Counted from the first letter of the stretch, positions 35,026 to 45,781 are shown. The stretch is 64,000 nucleotides of DNA from Thalassotalea euphylliae (GCF_003390335.1 NZ_QUOU01000001.1:2232001-2296000); one strand, 5' to 3'. The notes: generated from the sequence alone by a model not told the origin. A program made the numbers and translations.

Positions 35026-38000
35026 TTGATTTACATCTACCCTGCTAACAAAATGGAGAATTTGCTAGCCCTGTTCAACAAAATTCAGCAAGTCTCGCCA
35101 CTGTCACTGTTCGATCAAGAACACATTATTGTACAAAATGCCGGTATGCAGCATTGGCTCAATATGTCGATTGCCCAGTCTCGTGGTATCGCGATGAATA
35201 TAGAATTTTCATTACCTGCGCAATATCTCTGGAAGTTGCTTCGTGAAATCGCCAGTGATGAAGCCGTACCCGATCAATCGCTTTACGCGCGTGAAGTGCT
35301 CGTTTGGCGCGTATTTGAACTATTGTGCACTGAACAGATCTTGGCTGACGATGTATTTGAGCAGGCAACACAATATTGGCAAAGTGCCTCGAGTCACAGC
35401 GAACAGCAACAAAAACGCTATCAGCTTGCCATGAAAGTTGCTGATTTATTCGAGCAATACTTGATTTTTCGTCCCAACTGGATTGACCGCTGGAGCCAGC
35501 AAAATTTTGACTTTGCTCAAGACGATGTGGTTGAAAACCACGTAGTTGAAGATACCACTCAACAAACCTATTACTGGCAAGGTAAACTGTGGTATTTATT
35601 GCAACAGCGCCAATCCTACAACCCAATTGAGTTAATGGAAAATGCCGCCGAGCGTATTGCCGACAAAATAGCGCAGCTACCTAAACGCATTTCATTTTTT
35701 GGCATTAATGCCTTGCCACCAATGTGGATTAATTTCTTAGAAATGCTTGGCGAGCATATCGATATTCACTTTTTCCATTTAAATCCTTGTGCGGATTATT
35801 GGGGCGATATCGAAACGGAAAAGCAGTTTGTTGCGAAATTAAATGAATGGACAGATCAAGCCGACAATCTCACGGCAGCAGTAGGTAATCCGCTGTTGGC
35901 CAATTGGGGGCAACAGGGCCGCGAGTTTCTGGCTCAGCTGCAACAAGTGAGTACGATTAATATTGATGTGTTTGAGCAGCATCAGCCTGAACCAGAAGCT
36001 TATGTCAGTTCAGAAGCTGGTGCCGAACCAGAAAATATTGATAGCCCTCAGCAACTACCGCTACTCAAAAGCCTGCAACACGATGTCTTAACGTTAACTG
36101 ACGCGCGGCAAACACCCACTGAGTTAGTCGACGACAGTGTGACAATTAGCAGCTGCCACAGCGCGTTTCGCGAAGTCCAAGCACTACACGACTGGCTACT
36201 ACATCAATTAAATCAAGATCCTGAGCTGACGCCAAAAGACATTCTGGTGATGTGTCCTGAAATTGAGCAGTATGCTCCTTTTGTCCATGCTGTGTTTACC
36301 CGAGGCTGGCAAGACTTAGCAGACGATGTCCCACCGCTACCATGCTCGATTGCTGATCGCAACGTGCAAAATGCCGACCCTTTAGTTGCGACATTCGTTG
36401 ACTTGCTTACCTTGCCGGATAGCCGCTTTCACGTGACCTCAATTATTGCCATGCTACGACTAGAAGCGGTGCAGCAGCAGTTAAAGCTCACCAGTGAAGA
36501 CGTCGTAAAACTCAGTGGCTGGCTAGAGCATGCCGCTATTCATTGGGGGCTTTCACAGCAACACAAAGCGGAAATACTGGGCGCAAATGAAGTAAGTGAA
36601 GCCTTTACTTGGCAACAAGGGCTAAGTAAGTTATTGCGAGGATTTGCCTATGGCGACCAGTTAACGGTCGTTGGTGAGCAGCTTTACCTCCCTGATGTTG
36701 AAGGCCAAGACGCCTTTATTCTTGGCCAATTAATGCTGTTTTTAGAACAACTGGCGAACAGCACATTAGCGCTTAAAACACCTAAATCACCGCAAAAATG
36801 GCAGCAGTATCTAACGGATTTAGTTGCCGAGTTGTATCACCCCAGCGCTGCAGAAAGCCTTGATATTATTTATCACGCACTTGGCTTATTGGCAGAGTAT
36901 AACCACACGGCAGAAACCGATGAAATACTGGATTTGCTGGTTGTTAAAGAGTTTCTAACCGCTCACTTTTCTACCCCTGATACGGGACGGCAATTTATGA
37001 TAGGGCAAGTGACATTTTGCTCTATGTTACCAATGCGCAGTATTCCATTTAAAGTGATTGCTGTTTTGGGGCTTAATGACGATGAGTATCCAAGGCAGCG
37101 TCAGCCACTCGCCTTTGATTTAATGAACAGCACACCGCCAAAGCTTGGGGATCGTTCAAGACGTGGCGATGACAGGTACTTATTTCTCGAAGCGCTAATC
37201 TCAGCGCGCGACAAGCTTTACTTGAGTTATCAAGGGCGCAATGTACAAAACAACAAAGTGCGTGAGCCGAGCATTATTTTGCAGGAATTATTTGATTACT
37301 TGGGCGCAGGTTACGGTTGGCAATGTAATTTAAAGCCCACTAGCCATATTCGTCAATTACCGCTGCAAGCGTTTAGTTTAGATAACTACCGCGGTCGTTA
37401 TCTAAGCTTTGATGCACATTGGCTCAAGCTCGGTAAAAGCGATGGCGAAAACAGTGAAGAATGCCATGATGAGCATAACAAGGCTAATAAAGACGAAGAA
37501 AAAGAAGCACTTTCGGATGATACCCGTGCCGATTTTGGGACGGAAAGCGCGGATACAAACGTGGCTGATACAGAAATTGAATTAGCCGACCTTATTCGTT
37601 TCTATCAACATCCAAGCCGTTGGTACGCGCAGCGCGCACTCAGTGTGTATTTTGAGCAAACAGAGCCAGCGCCAAGTGACATAGAGCAATTTAGTTACGA
37701 TAGACTAGCCAGTTACCAGTTAAAACAAGCGCTGCTTGAAACAAGCTTATCTTCGGCAATGCCAAACGGCACCAAAGAAGTACAGGCGGCGCAAGATGAC
37801 GTGAAAAAGCAAGCAAGGCTCTCTGGTCGATTCGCCGATACACCTATTACCGAGCAGTTATTCGATAAATGGCAACAAGATAACGATATATTTAGCCAAG
37901 CCATTATCGAAGCTGGCATAAGTGACACAGAATTAGCACCATTTTCATTGTCTGTGCCAATTAAGCAGTCAGGCAAGGTGGTGCAATTACTCAAACTTCG

Positions 38001-38511
38001 TGGCAGCTTACCTGTGAATGAACAGGCGATTGGGTTTTATCGCCCGTCAACGGCGAAAGCTAAAGATTTGTTTTCACTGTATTTAGCACAACTTATTGCC
38101 AGTGTTTCAGCTGAGCAATCCCAGTGTGAAAACTCAATGCCTGTATTTTGTGATAAACCAGTGACCGGGCTTTATTTCGATACCAAACAACAGCAGGTCA
38201 CTCAGTATTTTTGTCGTCCGATGAGTGAGCCCAAGAAACAATTGCAGTTGTTGGTTGACTACTATTTAACGGGCCAACAAATGCCAATGTTGGCTAACGC
38301 GGATATTGCTCACAAAGCCTTTAATGCTCGTAAATTTGAACAAAGCCAATTGGAAAACTACTGGTATGACAGCAATAACATGATGGCACCGGGTTTTGAT
38401 CCTTATATGCAGTTTTTCTGGCCGCAATGTCCTGAACTTGACGACATTATGCCAACACTAATTACGCTGTATGAGCCTATGTATCAAGCTCTTGATAAGG
38501 TAAAACGCTAG
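35026..38511 (+). CDS. recC: Exodeoxyribonuclease V subunit gamma (RecC)
   Basis: 1161 residues (E. coli 1122). The start is a TTG (35026), because the conserved first strand MIYIYPANKMENLLALF begins there and the next ATG would remove it. Matches include VQNAGMQHWLNMSIAQSRGI and FSLPAQYLWKLLREI. Further on are LDLLVVKEFL and, in the C-terminal half, VAVLGLNDDEYPRQRQPLAF, LGDRSRRGDDRYLFLEALIS and RYLSFDAHWL. RecC is the Chi-reading scaffold of RecBCD, which processes double-strand breaks. A highly charged linker of about 50 residues (about 803-855, rich in Glu, Asp, Lys, Asn) interrupts the protein before ELADLIRFYQHPSRWY and explains the extra length. It leads recC-recB-recD, with no ptrA between. 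Confidence 0.93.
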   Translation: MIYIYPANKMENLLALFNKIQQVSPLSLFDQEHIIVQNAGMQHWLNMSIAQSRGIAMNIEFSLPAQYLWKLLREIASDEAVPDQSLYAREVLVWRVFELLCTEQILADDVFEQATQYWQSASSHSEQQQKRYQLAMKVADLFEQYLIFRPNWIDRWSQQNFDFAQDDVVENHVVEDTTQQTYYWQGKLWYLLQQRQSYNPIELMENAAERIADKIAQLPKRISFFGINALPPMWINFLEMLGEHIDIHFFHLNPCADYWGDIETEKQFVAKLNEWTDQADNLTAAVGNPLLANWGQQGREFLAQLQQVSTINIDVFEQHQPEPEAYVSSEAGAEPENIDSPQQLPLLKSLQHDVLTLTDARQTPTELVDDSVTISSCHSAFREVQALHDWLLHQLNQDPELTPKDILVMCPEIEQYAPFVHAVFTRGWQDLADDVPPLPCSIADRNVQNADPLVATFVDLLTLPDSRFHVTSIIAMLRLEAVQQQLKLTSEDVVKLSGWLEHAAIHWGLSQQHKAEILGANEVSEAFTWQQGLSKLLRGFAYGDQLTVVGEQLYLPDVEGQDAFILGQLMLFLEQLANSTLALKTPKSPQKWQQYLTDLVAELYHPSAAESLDIIYHALGLLAEYNHTAETDEILDLLVVKEFLTAHFSTPDTGRQFMIGQVTFCSMLPMRSIPFKVIAVLGLNDDEYPRQRQPLAFDLMNSTPPKLGDRSRRGDDRYLFLEALISARDKLYLSYQGRNVQNNKVREPSIILQELFDYLGAGYGWQCNLKPTSHIRQLPLQAFSLDNYRGRYLSFDAHWLKLGKSDGENSEECHDEHNKANKDEEKEALSDDTRADFGTESADTNVADTEIELADLIRFYQHPSRWYAQRALSVYFEQTEPAPSDIEQFSYDRLASYQLKQALLETSLSSAMPNGTKEVQAAQDDVKKQARLSGRFADTPITEQLFDKWQQDNDIFSQAIIEAGISDTELAPFSLSVPIKQSGKVVQLLKLRGSLPVNEQAIGFYRPSTAKAKDLFSLYLAQLIASVSAEQSQCENSMPVFCDKPVTGLYFDTKQQQVTQYFCRPMSEPKKQLQLLVDYYLTGQQMPMLANADIAHKAFNARKFEQSQLENYWYDSNNMMAPGFDPYMQFFWPQCPELDDIMPTLITLYEPMYQALDKVKR

Positions 38512-38619
38512 TGTTTTGGTGCCCCCACATTCGCAAGACAATAGCGAGTTAAAAAGCTTAAAAAGCCAAACATTAAAGAATAAAGCAATTAATCAGAACG
38601 CACATAAGTACGTAACGTC

Positions 38620-41600
38620 ATGAAGTTAGAACCCCTACACGCTGAGCAGATTCCGTTAACTGGCCGCCATTTAATTGAAGCCAGTGCCGGTACAGGTAAA
38701 ACCTTTAATATTACCCGCATTTATCTGCGTCTATTGCTAGAGAAAGACTTGACCGTTGAGCAAATCTTGGTGATGACCTTCACCAAAGATGCCACAGAGG
38801 AAATCAAAAGCCGTATTGGTCAAGTGCTGAGAAATACCATTGCCAACTGGGATGACTTAGCAGTAAACGACGCATTTTATCAAACCGTTGCAAAGTCACT
38901 CGACAAAGCCCAAGCAATGGCAAAGTTACACCGTGCTTTATTGTTTCTAGATGATGCCGCGATTTTTACCATTCACGGCTTTTGCAAACGCGTACTGAGC
39001 GAGTTCGCGTTCGACAGCGGTTTATTGTTTAACCTCGCCATGGAGTCTAGCTGCCAAGAACAAACCGTTGAAGCGGTGCAAGATTGGTATCGATTGTTGG
39101 CCAAACAAGCACCGGATGATTATTTAACCGTTGCAGAGTTTTGGCCTGAACCCGCGCAGTTTATTCAAGTATTTGGCCAAGCCATTGACAAACATGCCTC
39201 GCTTACTGTGCCATCGCCAGTAGATCTTGCGTTGCAAGTTAATCAATTGGCAGCGCACGCCGTGGATAATTTGTCCAGCCATCAAGCATTTTTATTTGAG
39301 CAGTTGGTGGATAATCAAAAGGGTGCCAAACGGTTAGAGCGGATTAGTGAATATGAGCAGCTAACAGCTTGGTTGGCAGATGCTAGTACTCTGCAGCTTC
39401 CTGAGTTATTGGCACTTCCTGCACTACCTGCGAGTTTTACCGATGGTCGCCGCTATGGCCGCTCTAAAGTAAAAACAACCTTAGTTGAAATATTCACGCC
39501 TATTAACGAATTAAAGCAAGTGTTCGGCGGCTTAGCTGAAAAAGTTAAGCGCCTAGCTGCCTATCAAGTCGTTGCTAGCGGGCTTGAAATTATTGCTGAT
39601 GCGGTAGAGCGCAAAAAACAGCATTTAGGGCTACTTAGCTTTGACGATCTTATTGCAATTCTTGCCAAACAGCTAAGTGCAGGGGATGCGGGGAAAAAAC
39701 TGGCTCGACAACTGGCAAAACAGTATCCCGCTGCAATGGTGGATGAATTCCAAGATACTGATCCGAACCAGTTCAATATTTTAACCCAAATTTACCAAAG
39801 CGCAGAGCTGGCGACTTTGTTCTTGATTGGCGACCCTAAGCAAGCGATCTATGCGTTTCGCGGCGGTGACATTTTTACCTATTTAACGGCGCGAAATTTT
39901 TGTCAGCACTTTTGGGTAATGGATACGAACTGGCGCTCAACGGCAGGAATGATCCAAGGGTACAACCGACTGTTTTACGGTTCATCGCTTGACGAGGCAG
40001 GCGCAAATACTTTTGGCAGTAACATTCCTTATCATCCTGTTAATGCCTCAAATACCGTTACATCGCTTGATTTAGCGGATGACGACAAGTCGTTGCAATT
40101 TGTTCATTTTATATTTGATGATGAGGCCGAAACGGCAAAACCCGCTCAGCGCAGCGAGATGGCATTTTGGCTAGCAGGTAAGATAACCTCGCTGCTTAGT
40201 GACAACAAACAAGCGATATCCGCAGCTGATATCGCCATACTGGTGCGAGATGGCACCGAAGCGGCGATCGTCAAACAAGCATTAACTGCTTATGACTTGG
40301 CCAGTGTTTATTTGAGTAATCGCAGCAATTTGTGGCACAGCGAACAAGCCAGTCAGTTACTCTTGGTGCTTAAAGCCGTCTTATTTCTAGAGCAAGACCG
40401 ATACTTTAATGCGGGCTTAGCATCGGGGCTTTTAGGACACACGCCTAGCAGTTTATTGGCCTTATCTAATGATGAGTTAGCATGGCAAGACGTTAAATTT
40501 GCGTTTAAAGCCATACGCGATGAATGGCAGCACAAAGGCTTTATTTCAGCAGCCCTTAAACTGCTGCATGAGCACGTGAGTGTGCTTGGTGAAACAAAAG
40601 AGCGAGCGTTAACCAATTTACTGCACTTATTTGAACTGTTGCAAGCCGCCAGTGCTAGGTATCACCAACCGTTGGAACTCGTGTATTGGTTTGAGCAACA
40701 AATTAACTTGGAAAGTACAGAGTCGGATGCTGAACTGAGATTAGAAAGCGACGAGCAACTGATTAAAATCGTTACTCAGCATGGCTCTAAAGGGCTTGAG
40801 TACCCGGTGGTGTTTGTGCCGTTCGCGTCTCGACATAAAGATCCCGGTAAAATCGGTAACCGCCATGTTACTGTAATTGAATATCACGACGAAACAGGGC
40901 AATTACACACCAGCTTGTCGGGCAACGAACAGCAATTGGCTAAGATGGCTGAAGAGGCTTACGCCGAGTCCATTCGGTTGTTGTACGTGGCTGTTACACG
41001 TGCTGCCCAGCGCTGCTATTTACTCGTGGCGAATTTTGACAAGGTCGAGCGCTCGCCGTTAGGTAAAACCTTAGCATGGCCTGCAAAGGTGAATATTAGC
41101 GAGCAGCTTAATGCACTGTCGGCGCAATACCCGCAGGCCATCGGTTACCAATGCCTTAATGATGTAACTACAAGCGCTCAAGCTCCCGAAAAACATAAAC
41201 CTTCGCTTAGTGGTATTGACGAGAGTGACCCTAAAGTGGCCACCTTTACCAGTAAAATTGAACGAGATTGGTGGTTAAGTTCATTTACCGCATTGAGTAA
41301 AAACTTACGTCATGGCGGTGTTTCAAGGCCAGATCGCGATCTCGATGAGCAACCGGCCATTGTCGCGTCTAACGTTAATCGGATCGGTTTTGATTTAGCC
41401 AAAGGAGCACAAACGGGTAACTTATTACACGACTTACTGGAATTGGGTGATTTTCAGCACCAAGACTGGTTAGCACTATCGCAAGCAATGAAGGTGAAAT
41501 ATGCCGCGCTGTTAGCGCAGTGGTCTGCTGATGAATTAGCAAACTGGTGTCAACAACTTGTTCGCTGCGATTTAGGCGATGGCATCTGTTTAGCTGGCTT

Positions 41601-42195
41601 AAACGCAAATAGAGTATTAAAAGAGCAAGAGTTTTATTTTCCTATGGAAAAGGCGAGCAGCCAAAAACTCGCGGTGCTGGTTTATCAACATCGGCAGCGC
41701 CAAATGGCTAAAGATCAAGCGCATACGCAGTTAAAAGCGGTAAAACTTCCGGCTTATCAAGCATTAAAAGGCATGATGCACGGGTTTGTTGATTTAATTT
41801 TTGAACACCAAGGCAAGTATTACGTATGCGATTATAAATCTACGCATTTAGGTGATGCTGCCGAGCACTATCACCACAGTGCATTACAGCAAAACATTGC
41901 AGAAAATTACTACGATTTACAGTACTTAATTTACTGCTTAGCGCTTCATCGGCTGCTCAAGTCTCGAATCAGCGATTATGATCCCACCAAGCATTTTGGC
42001 GGTGTATTTTACTTGTACCTACGTGGATTACAGGTAAGCGAAAACCCAAAAGGTAATAATGCATCAAGCCCCACTGGTGTTTTCTTTAGTGATGTTTCAG
42101 CGGATGAATTAGCGGCGATGGATGCGCTTTTTGCCGGAGCGGACAGCACCGATGGCGAGCGCAGTAACGAATTGGGAGTGGTAACTAATGACTAG
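38620..42195 (+). CDS. recB: Exodeoxyribonuclease V subunit beta (RecB)
   Basis: 1191 residues (E. coli 1180). Walker A is LIEASAGTGKTFNITRIYLR. Further UvrD-type helicase motifs are VMTFTKDATEEIKSRI, FTIHGFCKRVLSEFAFDSG, AMVDEFQDTDPNQFNIL, FLIGDPKQAIYAFRGGDIFT, VTQHGSKGLEYPVVFVPF and LLYVAVTRAA. The C-terminal nuclease domain has GMMHGFVDLIFEHQGKYYVC followed by DYKST, with the catalytic Asp-Asp-Lys set. It is the 3'-5' motor and the only nuclease of RecBCD. It starts 108 bases after recC, and its end overlaps recD by 8 bases. Confidence 0.96.
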   Translation: MKLEPLHAEQIPLTGRHLIEASAGTGKTFNITRIYLRLLLEKDLTVEQILVMTFTKDATEEIKSRIGQVLRNTIANWDDLAVNDAFYQTVAKSLDKAQAMAKLHRALLFLDDAAIFTIHGFCKRVLSEFAFDSGLLFNLAMESSCQEQTVEAVQDWYRLLAKQAPDDYLTVAEFWPEPAQFIQVFGQAIDKHASLTVPSPVDLALQVNQLAAHAVDNLSSHQAFLFEQLVDNQKGAKRLERISEYEQLTAWLADASTLQLPELLALPALPASFTDGRRYGRSKVKTTLVEIFTPINELKQVFGGLAEKVKRLAAYQVVASGLEIIADAVERKKQHLGLLSFDDLIAILAKQLSAGDAGKKLARQLAKQYPAAMVDEFQDTDPNQFNILTQIYQSAELATLFLIGDPKQAIYAFRGGDIFTYLTARNFCQHFWVMDTNWRSTAGMIQGYNRLFYGSSLDEAGANTFGSNIPYHPVNASNTVTSLDLADDDKSLQFVHFIFDDEAETAKPAQRSEMAFWLAGKITSLLSDNKQAISAADIAILVRDGTEAAIVKQALTAYDLASVYLSNRSNLWHSEQASQLLLVLKAVLFLEQDRYFNAGLASGLLGHTPSSLLALSNDELAWQDVKFAFKAIRDEWQHKGFISAALKLLHEHVSVLGETKERALTNLLHLFELLQAASARYHQPLELVYWFEQQINLESTESDAELRLESDEQLIKIVTQHGSKGLEYPVVFVPFASRHKDPGKIGNRHVTVIEYHDETGQLHTSLSGNEQQLAKMAEEAYAESIRLLYVAVTRAAQRCYLLVANFDKVERSPLGKTLAWPAKVNISEQLNALSAQYPQAIGYQCLNDVTTSAQAPEKHKPSLSGIDESDPKVATFTSKIERDWWLSSFTALSKNLRHGGVSRPDRDLDEQPAIVASNVNRIGFDLAKGAQTGNLLHDLLELGDFQHQDWLALSQAMKVKYAALLAQWSADELANWCQQLVRCDLGDGICLAGLNANRVLKEQEFYFPMEKASSQKLAVLVYQHRQRQMAKDQAHTQLKAVKLPAYQALKGMMHGFVDLIFEHQGKYYVCDYKSTHLGDAAEHYHHSALQQNIAENYYDLQYLIYCLALHRLLKSRISDYDPTKHFGGVFYLYLRGLQVSENPKGNNASSPTGVFFSDVSADELAAMDALFAGADSTDGERSNELGVVTND

Positions 42196-44089
42196 CGTTA
42201 TTGCAACGGCCAACACAAATGTGCAGGCCATCGTTTATGATAAATTTGCTAGCGCAGCAGCACAAATTGCAGATATTGAGCCGATTGATTATTTTTTTGC
42301 AAAAGAAATGACTAGCTCGCCTATTGCTATGCCGCTATCGTCAGCGGAATTTGATGTGTGGTATCACTTACTAATGGCGCTTAGCGCTTCGGTGCGAGAT
42401 GGTCACACTTGTTTGCCGTTAAGCGTTGTTGCTAACCAGCGTTTTGGCGTTGCCAGTGAAGACAATGTGATAACACATCATGGTTTTGCGTTTCCTGCAC
42501 ATGACGAGTTACAACAAGTGATGGCAAAGCTGTCGCTTGATGATAATGACGTTCCCGTAGTGTATTGGCAAGACTGCTTGTATATGCGTCGAAATTTTTC
42601 GTTCGAGCGTGCATTACAGGCTGCTTTGCTGGAAAAAGCGTCACTAAACTTGGGATATTCAAGCGATGCCATTAGTGAGGTCATCGCAAGGCTATTTCCC
42701 AAAACGCAGCAAGAAGTGGATTGGCAACAAATCGCGGTTGCTAATAGTGTAAACAAAGGGTTGAGTATTATCGCTGGTGGTCCCGGCACAGGTAAAACAT
42801 ACACAGTTACTAAGTTGCTGGCCGCCTTAACCATGTTAAAGGTCAAGCAAAATAATGCATCTATAAGTAAGGATTTAGATATAGCCTTAGTTGCGCCAAC
42901 GGGTAAAGCCGCACAGCGTTTATCCGAATCCATTCAAAATGCAGTCGCAGGCTTTAGGGGCGCTATTGATGATCAGATACTCGATGTGTTACCGACTAAG
43001 GCGCAAACACTGCATCGTTTACTTGGCGTCATTCCTAATCAAGTGAATTTTCGAAAGGGAAGCGATAACCCACTAGACATGGATTTGATCATCATTGACG
43101 AAGTTTCCATGGTAGATCTGCCATTGATGGAGCGCCTTTTTAGAGCGCTACCGGTCAAATGCCAAGTGATCATGTTAGGTGATGCCGACCAACTACCATC
43201 TGTTGCTCTCGGCAGCGTGCTAGCCGATATCGCTATTCGACCGCATCTAGGTTACAGCAAAGCCAATCTGCAGTTCCTTGGCCAAGTTTGCCAGTTAAGT
43301 AAGACTCAAGTTAAGCAGCTACCTGCGGCCAAGCAAGAGTGTGCAGATCACCTTTCGATTCTCTTGAAAAGCCGCCGTTTTGATGGTGAAGGGGCGATAG
43401 GGAATATCGCGATGGCAACCATCGCTGGGCGAGCAAATGACAGTTGGCAATATATTATGGCACACAGCGAGTGTCGGGATGACTTAACGCTATTACCAGC
43501 AGAGCTATCTTTATGGCTCAGCCGCTATGTTCAGCAGTATTATCAACCCCTGCTGTCGGCAGAAAAGGTTGAAGACGCATTCGCGCTGATGAGCAAGTTT
43601 AGAATTTTATGTGCGACTCGCCAAGGAAGTGAAGGGGTTGAAACCATAAACCAGCAAGTGATTGCTATGCTAAAAGGTCACTATCAGCAAGCAAAGCTGT
43701 TCCATGGCTTACCCATCATGATTAATGAAAATCACTACGGCTTAGGGCTTTATAATGGTGATATGGGTATTATTTGGCAAAATGCTCAAGGGCATTTAGT
43801 CGCTTGCTTCGAAGAAGCACAATCAACGGGCTATAAAACCGTGATCCCATCGCGCTTACCTAGTTTTGAGCCGGTATTTGCGATGACTATTCACAAAACC
43901 CAGGGCAGTGAATTTGAACATGTTGCTATGGTGCTGCCAAGCCAAGCGGACAATCAGTTACTGACCAGAGAACTAATATACACTGGCGTTACTCGTGCAA
44001 AAAAACAATTGAGCCTGAGTTGTCGAGAGCCGGTGTGGTATCGTGGCGTCGAAGCGAAAGTTGCGCGCCATAGCAATCTTGCTATTTAA
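42188..44089 (+). CDS. recD: Exodeoxyribonuclease V subunit alpha (RecD)
   Basis: 633 residues (E. coli 608). After a helical N-terminal domain (about 1-170), Walker A is IIAGGPGTGKTYTVTKLLAA. ALVAPTGKAAQRLSES, AQTLHRLLGV, LIIIDEVSMVDLPLMERLF and VIMLGDADQLPSVALGSVLA follow. The C-terminal UvrD-like end has FAMTIHKTQGSEFEHVAMVL and LIYTGVTRAKKQL. RecD is the fast 5'-3' helicase of RecBCD and activates RecB nuclease. Its ATG lies within the end of recB (8-base overlap), indicating translational coupling. Confidence 0.95.
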   Translation: MTSVIATANTNVQAIVYDKFASAAAQIADIEPIDYFFAKEMTSSPIAMPLSSAEFDVWYHLLMALSASVRDGHTCLPLSVVANQRFGVASEDNVITHHGFAFPAHDELQQVMAKLSLDDNDVPVVYWQDCLYMRRNFSFERALQAALLEKASLNLGYSSDAISEVIARLFPKTQQEVDWQQIAVANSVNKGLSIIAGGPGTGKTYTVTKLLAALTMLKVKQNNASISKDLDIALVAPTGKAAQRLSESIQNAVAGFRGAIDDQILDVLPTKAQTLHRLLGVIPNQVNFRKGSDNPLDMDLIIIDEVSMVDLPLMERLFRALPVKCQVIMLGDADQLPSVALGSVLADIAIRPHLGYSKANLQFLGQVCQLSKTQVKQLPAAKQECADHLSILLKSRRFDGEGAIGNIAMATIAGRANDSWQYIMAHSECRDDLTLLPAELSLWLSRYVQQYYQPLLSAEKVEDAFALMSKFRILCATRQGSEGVETINQQVIAMLKGHYQQAKLFHGLPIMINENHYGLGLYNGDMGIIWQNAQGHLVACFEEAQSTGYKTVIPSRLPSFEPVFAMTIHKTQGSEFEHVAMVLPSQADNQLLTRELIYTGVTRAKKQLSLSCREPVWYRGVEAKVARHSNLAI

Positions 44090-44117
44090 CTCTACAAAGC
44101 GTAAAAAACTAACGACT

Positions 44118-44639
44118 ATGAAAATTGAAACTGTAAATAAAGCCAACTACCGTAAAAAACTGAACCAAGTTACGGTTGTTTTTGTGATTTTATTCGCGCT
44201 ATTGGCACTTGTGTTTGGCAGCCTGTTTATCGCGTTGTTTGCTGAGCCAATTGTTGACCCAGATACCCAGAGTAACTTTCGTTATAACCTAGGCGGTGTC
44301 ATTCTCGCGTTAGTGACCATGGGAATGATCACCAACAGTGTTAAACGACACGAATTCTTGCATGAAATTTACTATGTTTGGCGATTAAAACAGTTACACA
44401 ACAGTATTTATCGCAAGCTCGCGAAGATAAAAGCAGGGCAAATAGAAGGGCACGAGAACGCCAAAATTATTTTGGCGTTTTACTATCAAACACTCAAACA
44501 AGTATACGAACTTGATAATAACACCCTGACAATCAATAACGTTAATTTAGAAATCAATAAGTTACAACAGAAAATTGGGGTTGAGCAATACGAGCAGTAT
44601 ACGCACCAATTTGAGAAAAAAATGCTAGAGAATTACTAA
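44118..44639 (+). CDS. DUF3087-like membrane protein
   Basis: 173 residues from ATG 44118. A longer in-frame start would lie inside recD and reads poorly. Two transmembrane helices (VTVVFVILFALLALVFGSLF and YNLGGVILALVTMGMI) precede a cytoplasmic helical part: VKRHEFLHEIYYVWRLKQLH, then a coiled stretch to the C-terminus. The pattern fits DUF3087, a family of marine gammaproteobacteria with no known function. It starts 28 bases after recD, so it may ride on the rec transcript. Confidence 0.7.
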   Translation: MKIETVNKANYRKKLNQVTVVFVILFALLALVFGSLFIALFAEPIVDPDTQSNFRYNLGGVILALVTMGMITNSVKRHEFLHEIYYVWRLKQLHNSIYRKLAKIKAGQIEGHENAKIILAFYYQTLKQVYELDNNTLTINNVNLEINKLQQKIGVEQYEQYTHQFEKKMLENY

Positions 44640-44872
44640 GCGCTTTGCAGGCTAGTTATCGAAACTAACTCCAAAGGAAAGTGCGAAAGTTAGGGAGTAG
44701 CACAACAAGGGCATGCGGATGAGTTGGTTAAAGCCGCTTAGGTGGCAAGTGGTGGGATCATGCTACACGTTAATACCAAGCGTACAAACAACAGCGTCAT
44801 CTATAGTAACGGCATTTATACTAGCGTTAAGACTTGTTGACTAAATTAGCGTGCAATCATCTGATCTTGGTG

Positions 44873-45781
44873 TTAGTGGTCGAGGTCACTAACAACTTTT
44901 ATATGATTGTCGGTGAGTAATTGGTTTATTGCTTTAATGTGCGAAGGCCCAATTGCGCAGCAACCGCCAACAATACTCACGCCATCTTGTACCCATGATA
45001 GACACTGTTTCGCATACATTGATGGCGAAATATCATCGCGCTCTTCAAGGCAATCTACCGTGCCACCGGGTTTTAATGGCTCTACATCGACAAAGGCATT
45101 GGCATAAACGCCTGTGACGGGAAAGTGGGCAACAAGTGATGGCAAGGTTTTATTGATGGTTTCAAGTGCGCAGCAATTGACGAGTACCGCATCAACCCCA
45201 AGGTATTGAATCGCATCGATGGCATCCACAAGTGACTCGCCAGAAGGCAATTGCGCTAGTTGATCATGTAAGACAAAGCTCACCCAAACAGGTTTATTGG
45301 CTGTTTTGGCGGCGGTGACCGCAGCGGTAGCTTCGCTGATACTTGCCATGGTCTCGCAAATAAACACATCGACAGCGGTGCGCTGTAACTCAACTAATTG
45401 TTGGTAGTGTGTAAGCGATGTGTTGAAGTCTAAGGCAGCGTCAGCGGTGTAACTTGCCATTAATGGCGGTAAACAGCCAGCGATACGAATATCGTTGTCA
45501 CCACTTAATTCAATCGCGCTTTGCGCTGCGGAAATTGCGGCTTGGTGTAACGGCGCTAGCAAATCGATAGACGCATCTCTTGCTAATCGTCCGGGCGTTG
45601 CCGTGTAGTTATTTAAGGTAATGACCTTAGCACCAGCATTGATAAAATCGAGGTGTAAATCTCGCACTAAAGCTGGTTGCTCTAACATGACTTGTGCCGA
45701 CCAAAGCGGTGTTGCTTTCACGTTGGCTCGCTTGATTAATTCTTGGCCCATGCCGCCATCTAACAGGATTACTGAAGTCAC
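44873..45781 (-). CDS. Homocysteine S-methyltransferase family protein
   Basis: 302 residues. VILLDGGMGQELIKR opens the barrel. The zinc-binding cysteines lie in VLVNCCALE and VGGCCAIGPSHI, as in MmuM, BHMT and the MetH N-terminus. Also seen are VITLNNYTATPGRLA and VFICETMASISEA. The enzyme would transfer a methyl group to homocysteine from S-methylmethionine or a betaine-type donor. The donor cannot be told by eye. It is close in length to MmuM (310). It is a single gene on the reverse strand. The gap 44640-44872 on its 3' side holds no convincing feature. Confidence 0.85.
   Translation of the reverse strand: MTSVILLDGGMGQELIKRANVKATPLWSAQVMLEQPALVRDLHLDFINAGAKVITLNNYTATPGRLARDASIDLLAPLHQAAISAAQSAIELSGDNDIRIAGCLPPLMASYTADAALDFNTSLTHYQQLVELQRTAVDVFICETMASISEATAAVTAAKTANKPVWVSFVLHDQLAQLPSGESLVDAIDAIQYLGVDAVLVNCCALETINKTLPSLVAHFPVTGVYANAFVDVEPLKPGGTVDCLEERDDISPSMYAKQCLSWVQDGVSIVGGCCAIGPSHIKAINQLLTDNHIKVVSDLDH

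Noticed and set aside
44713..44844. Short forward frame of about 43 codons starting MRMSWLKPLRWQVVG
   Set aside because: It has an AGGG too close to the ATG, no recognisable family, and no neighbours suggesting a function.
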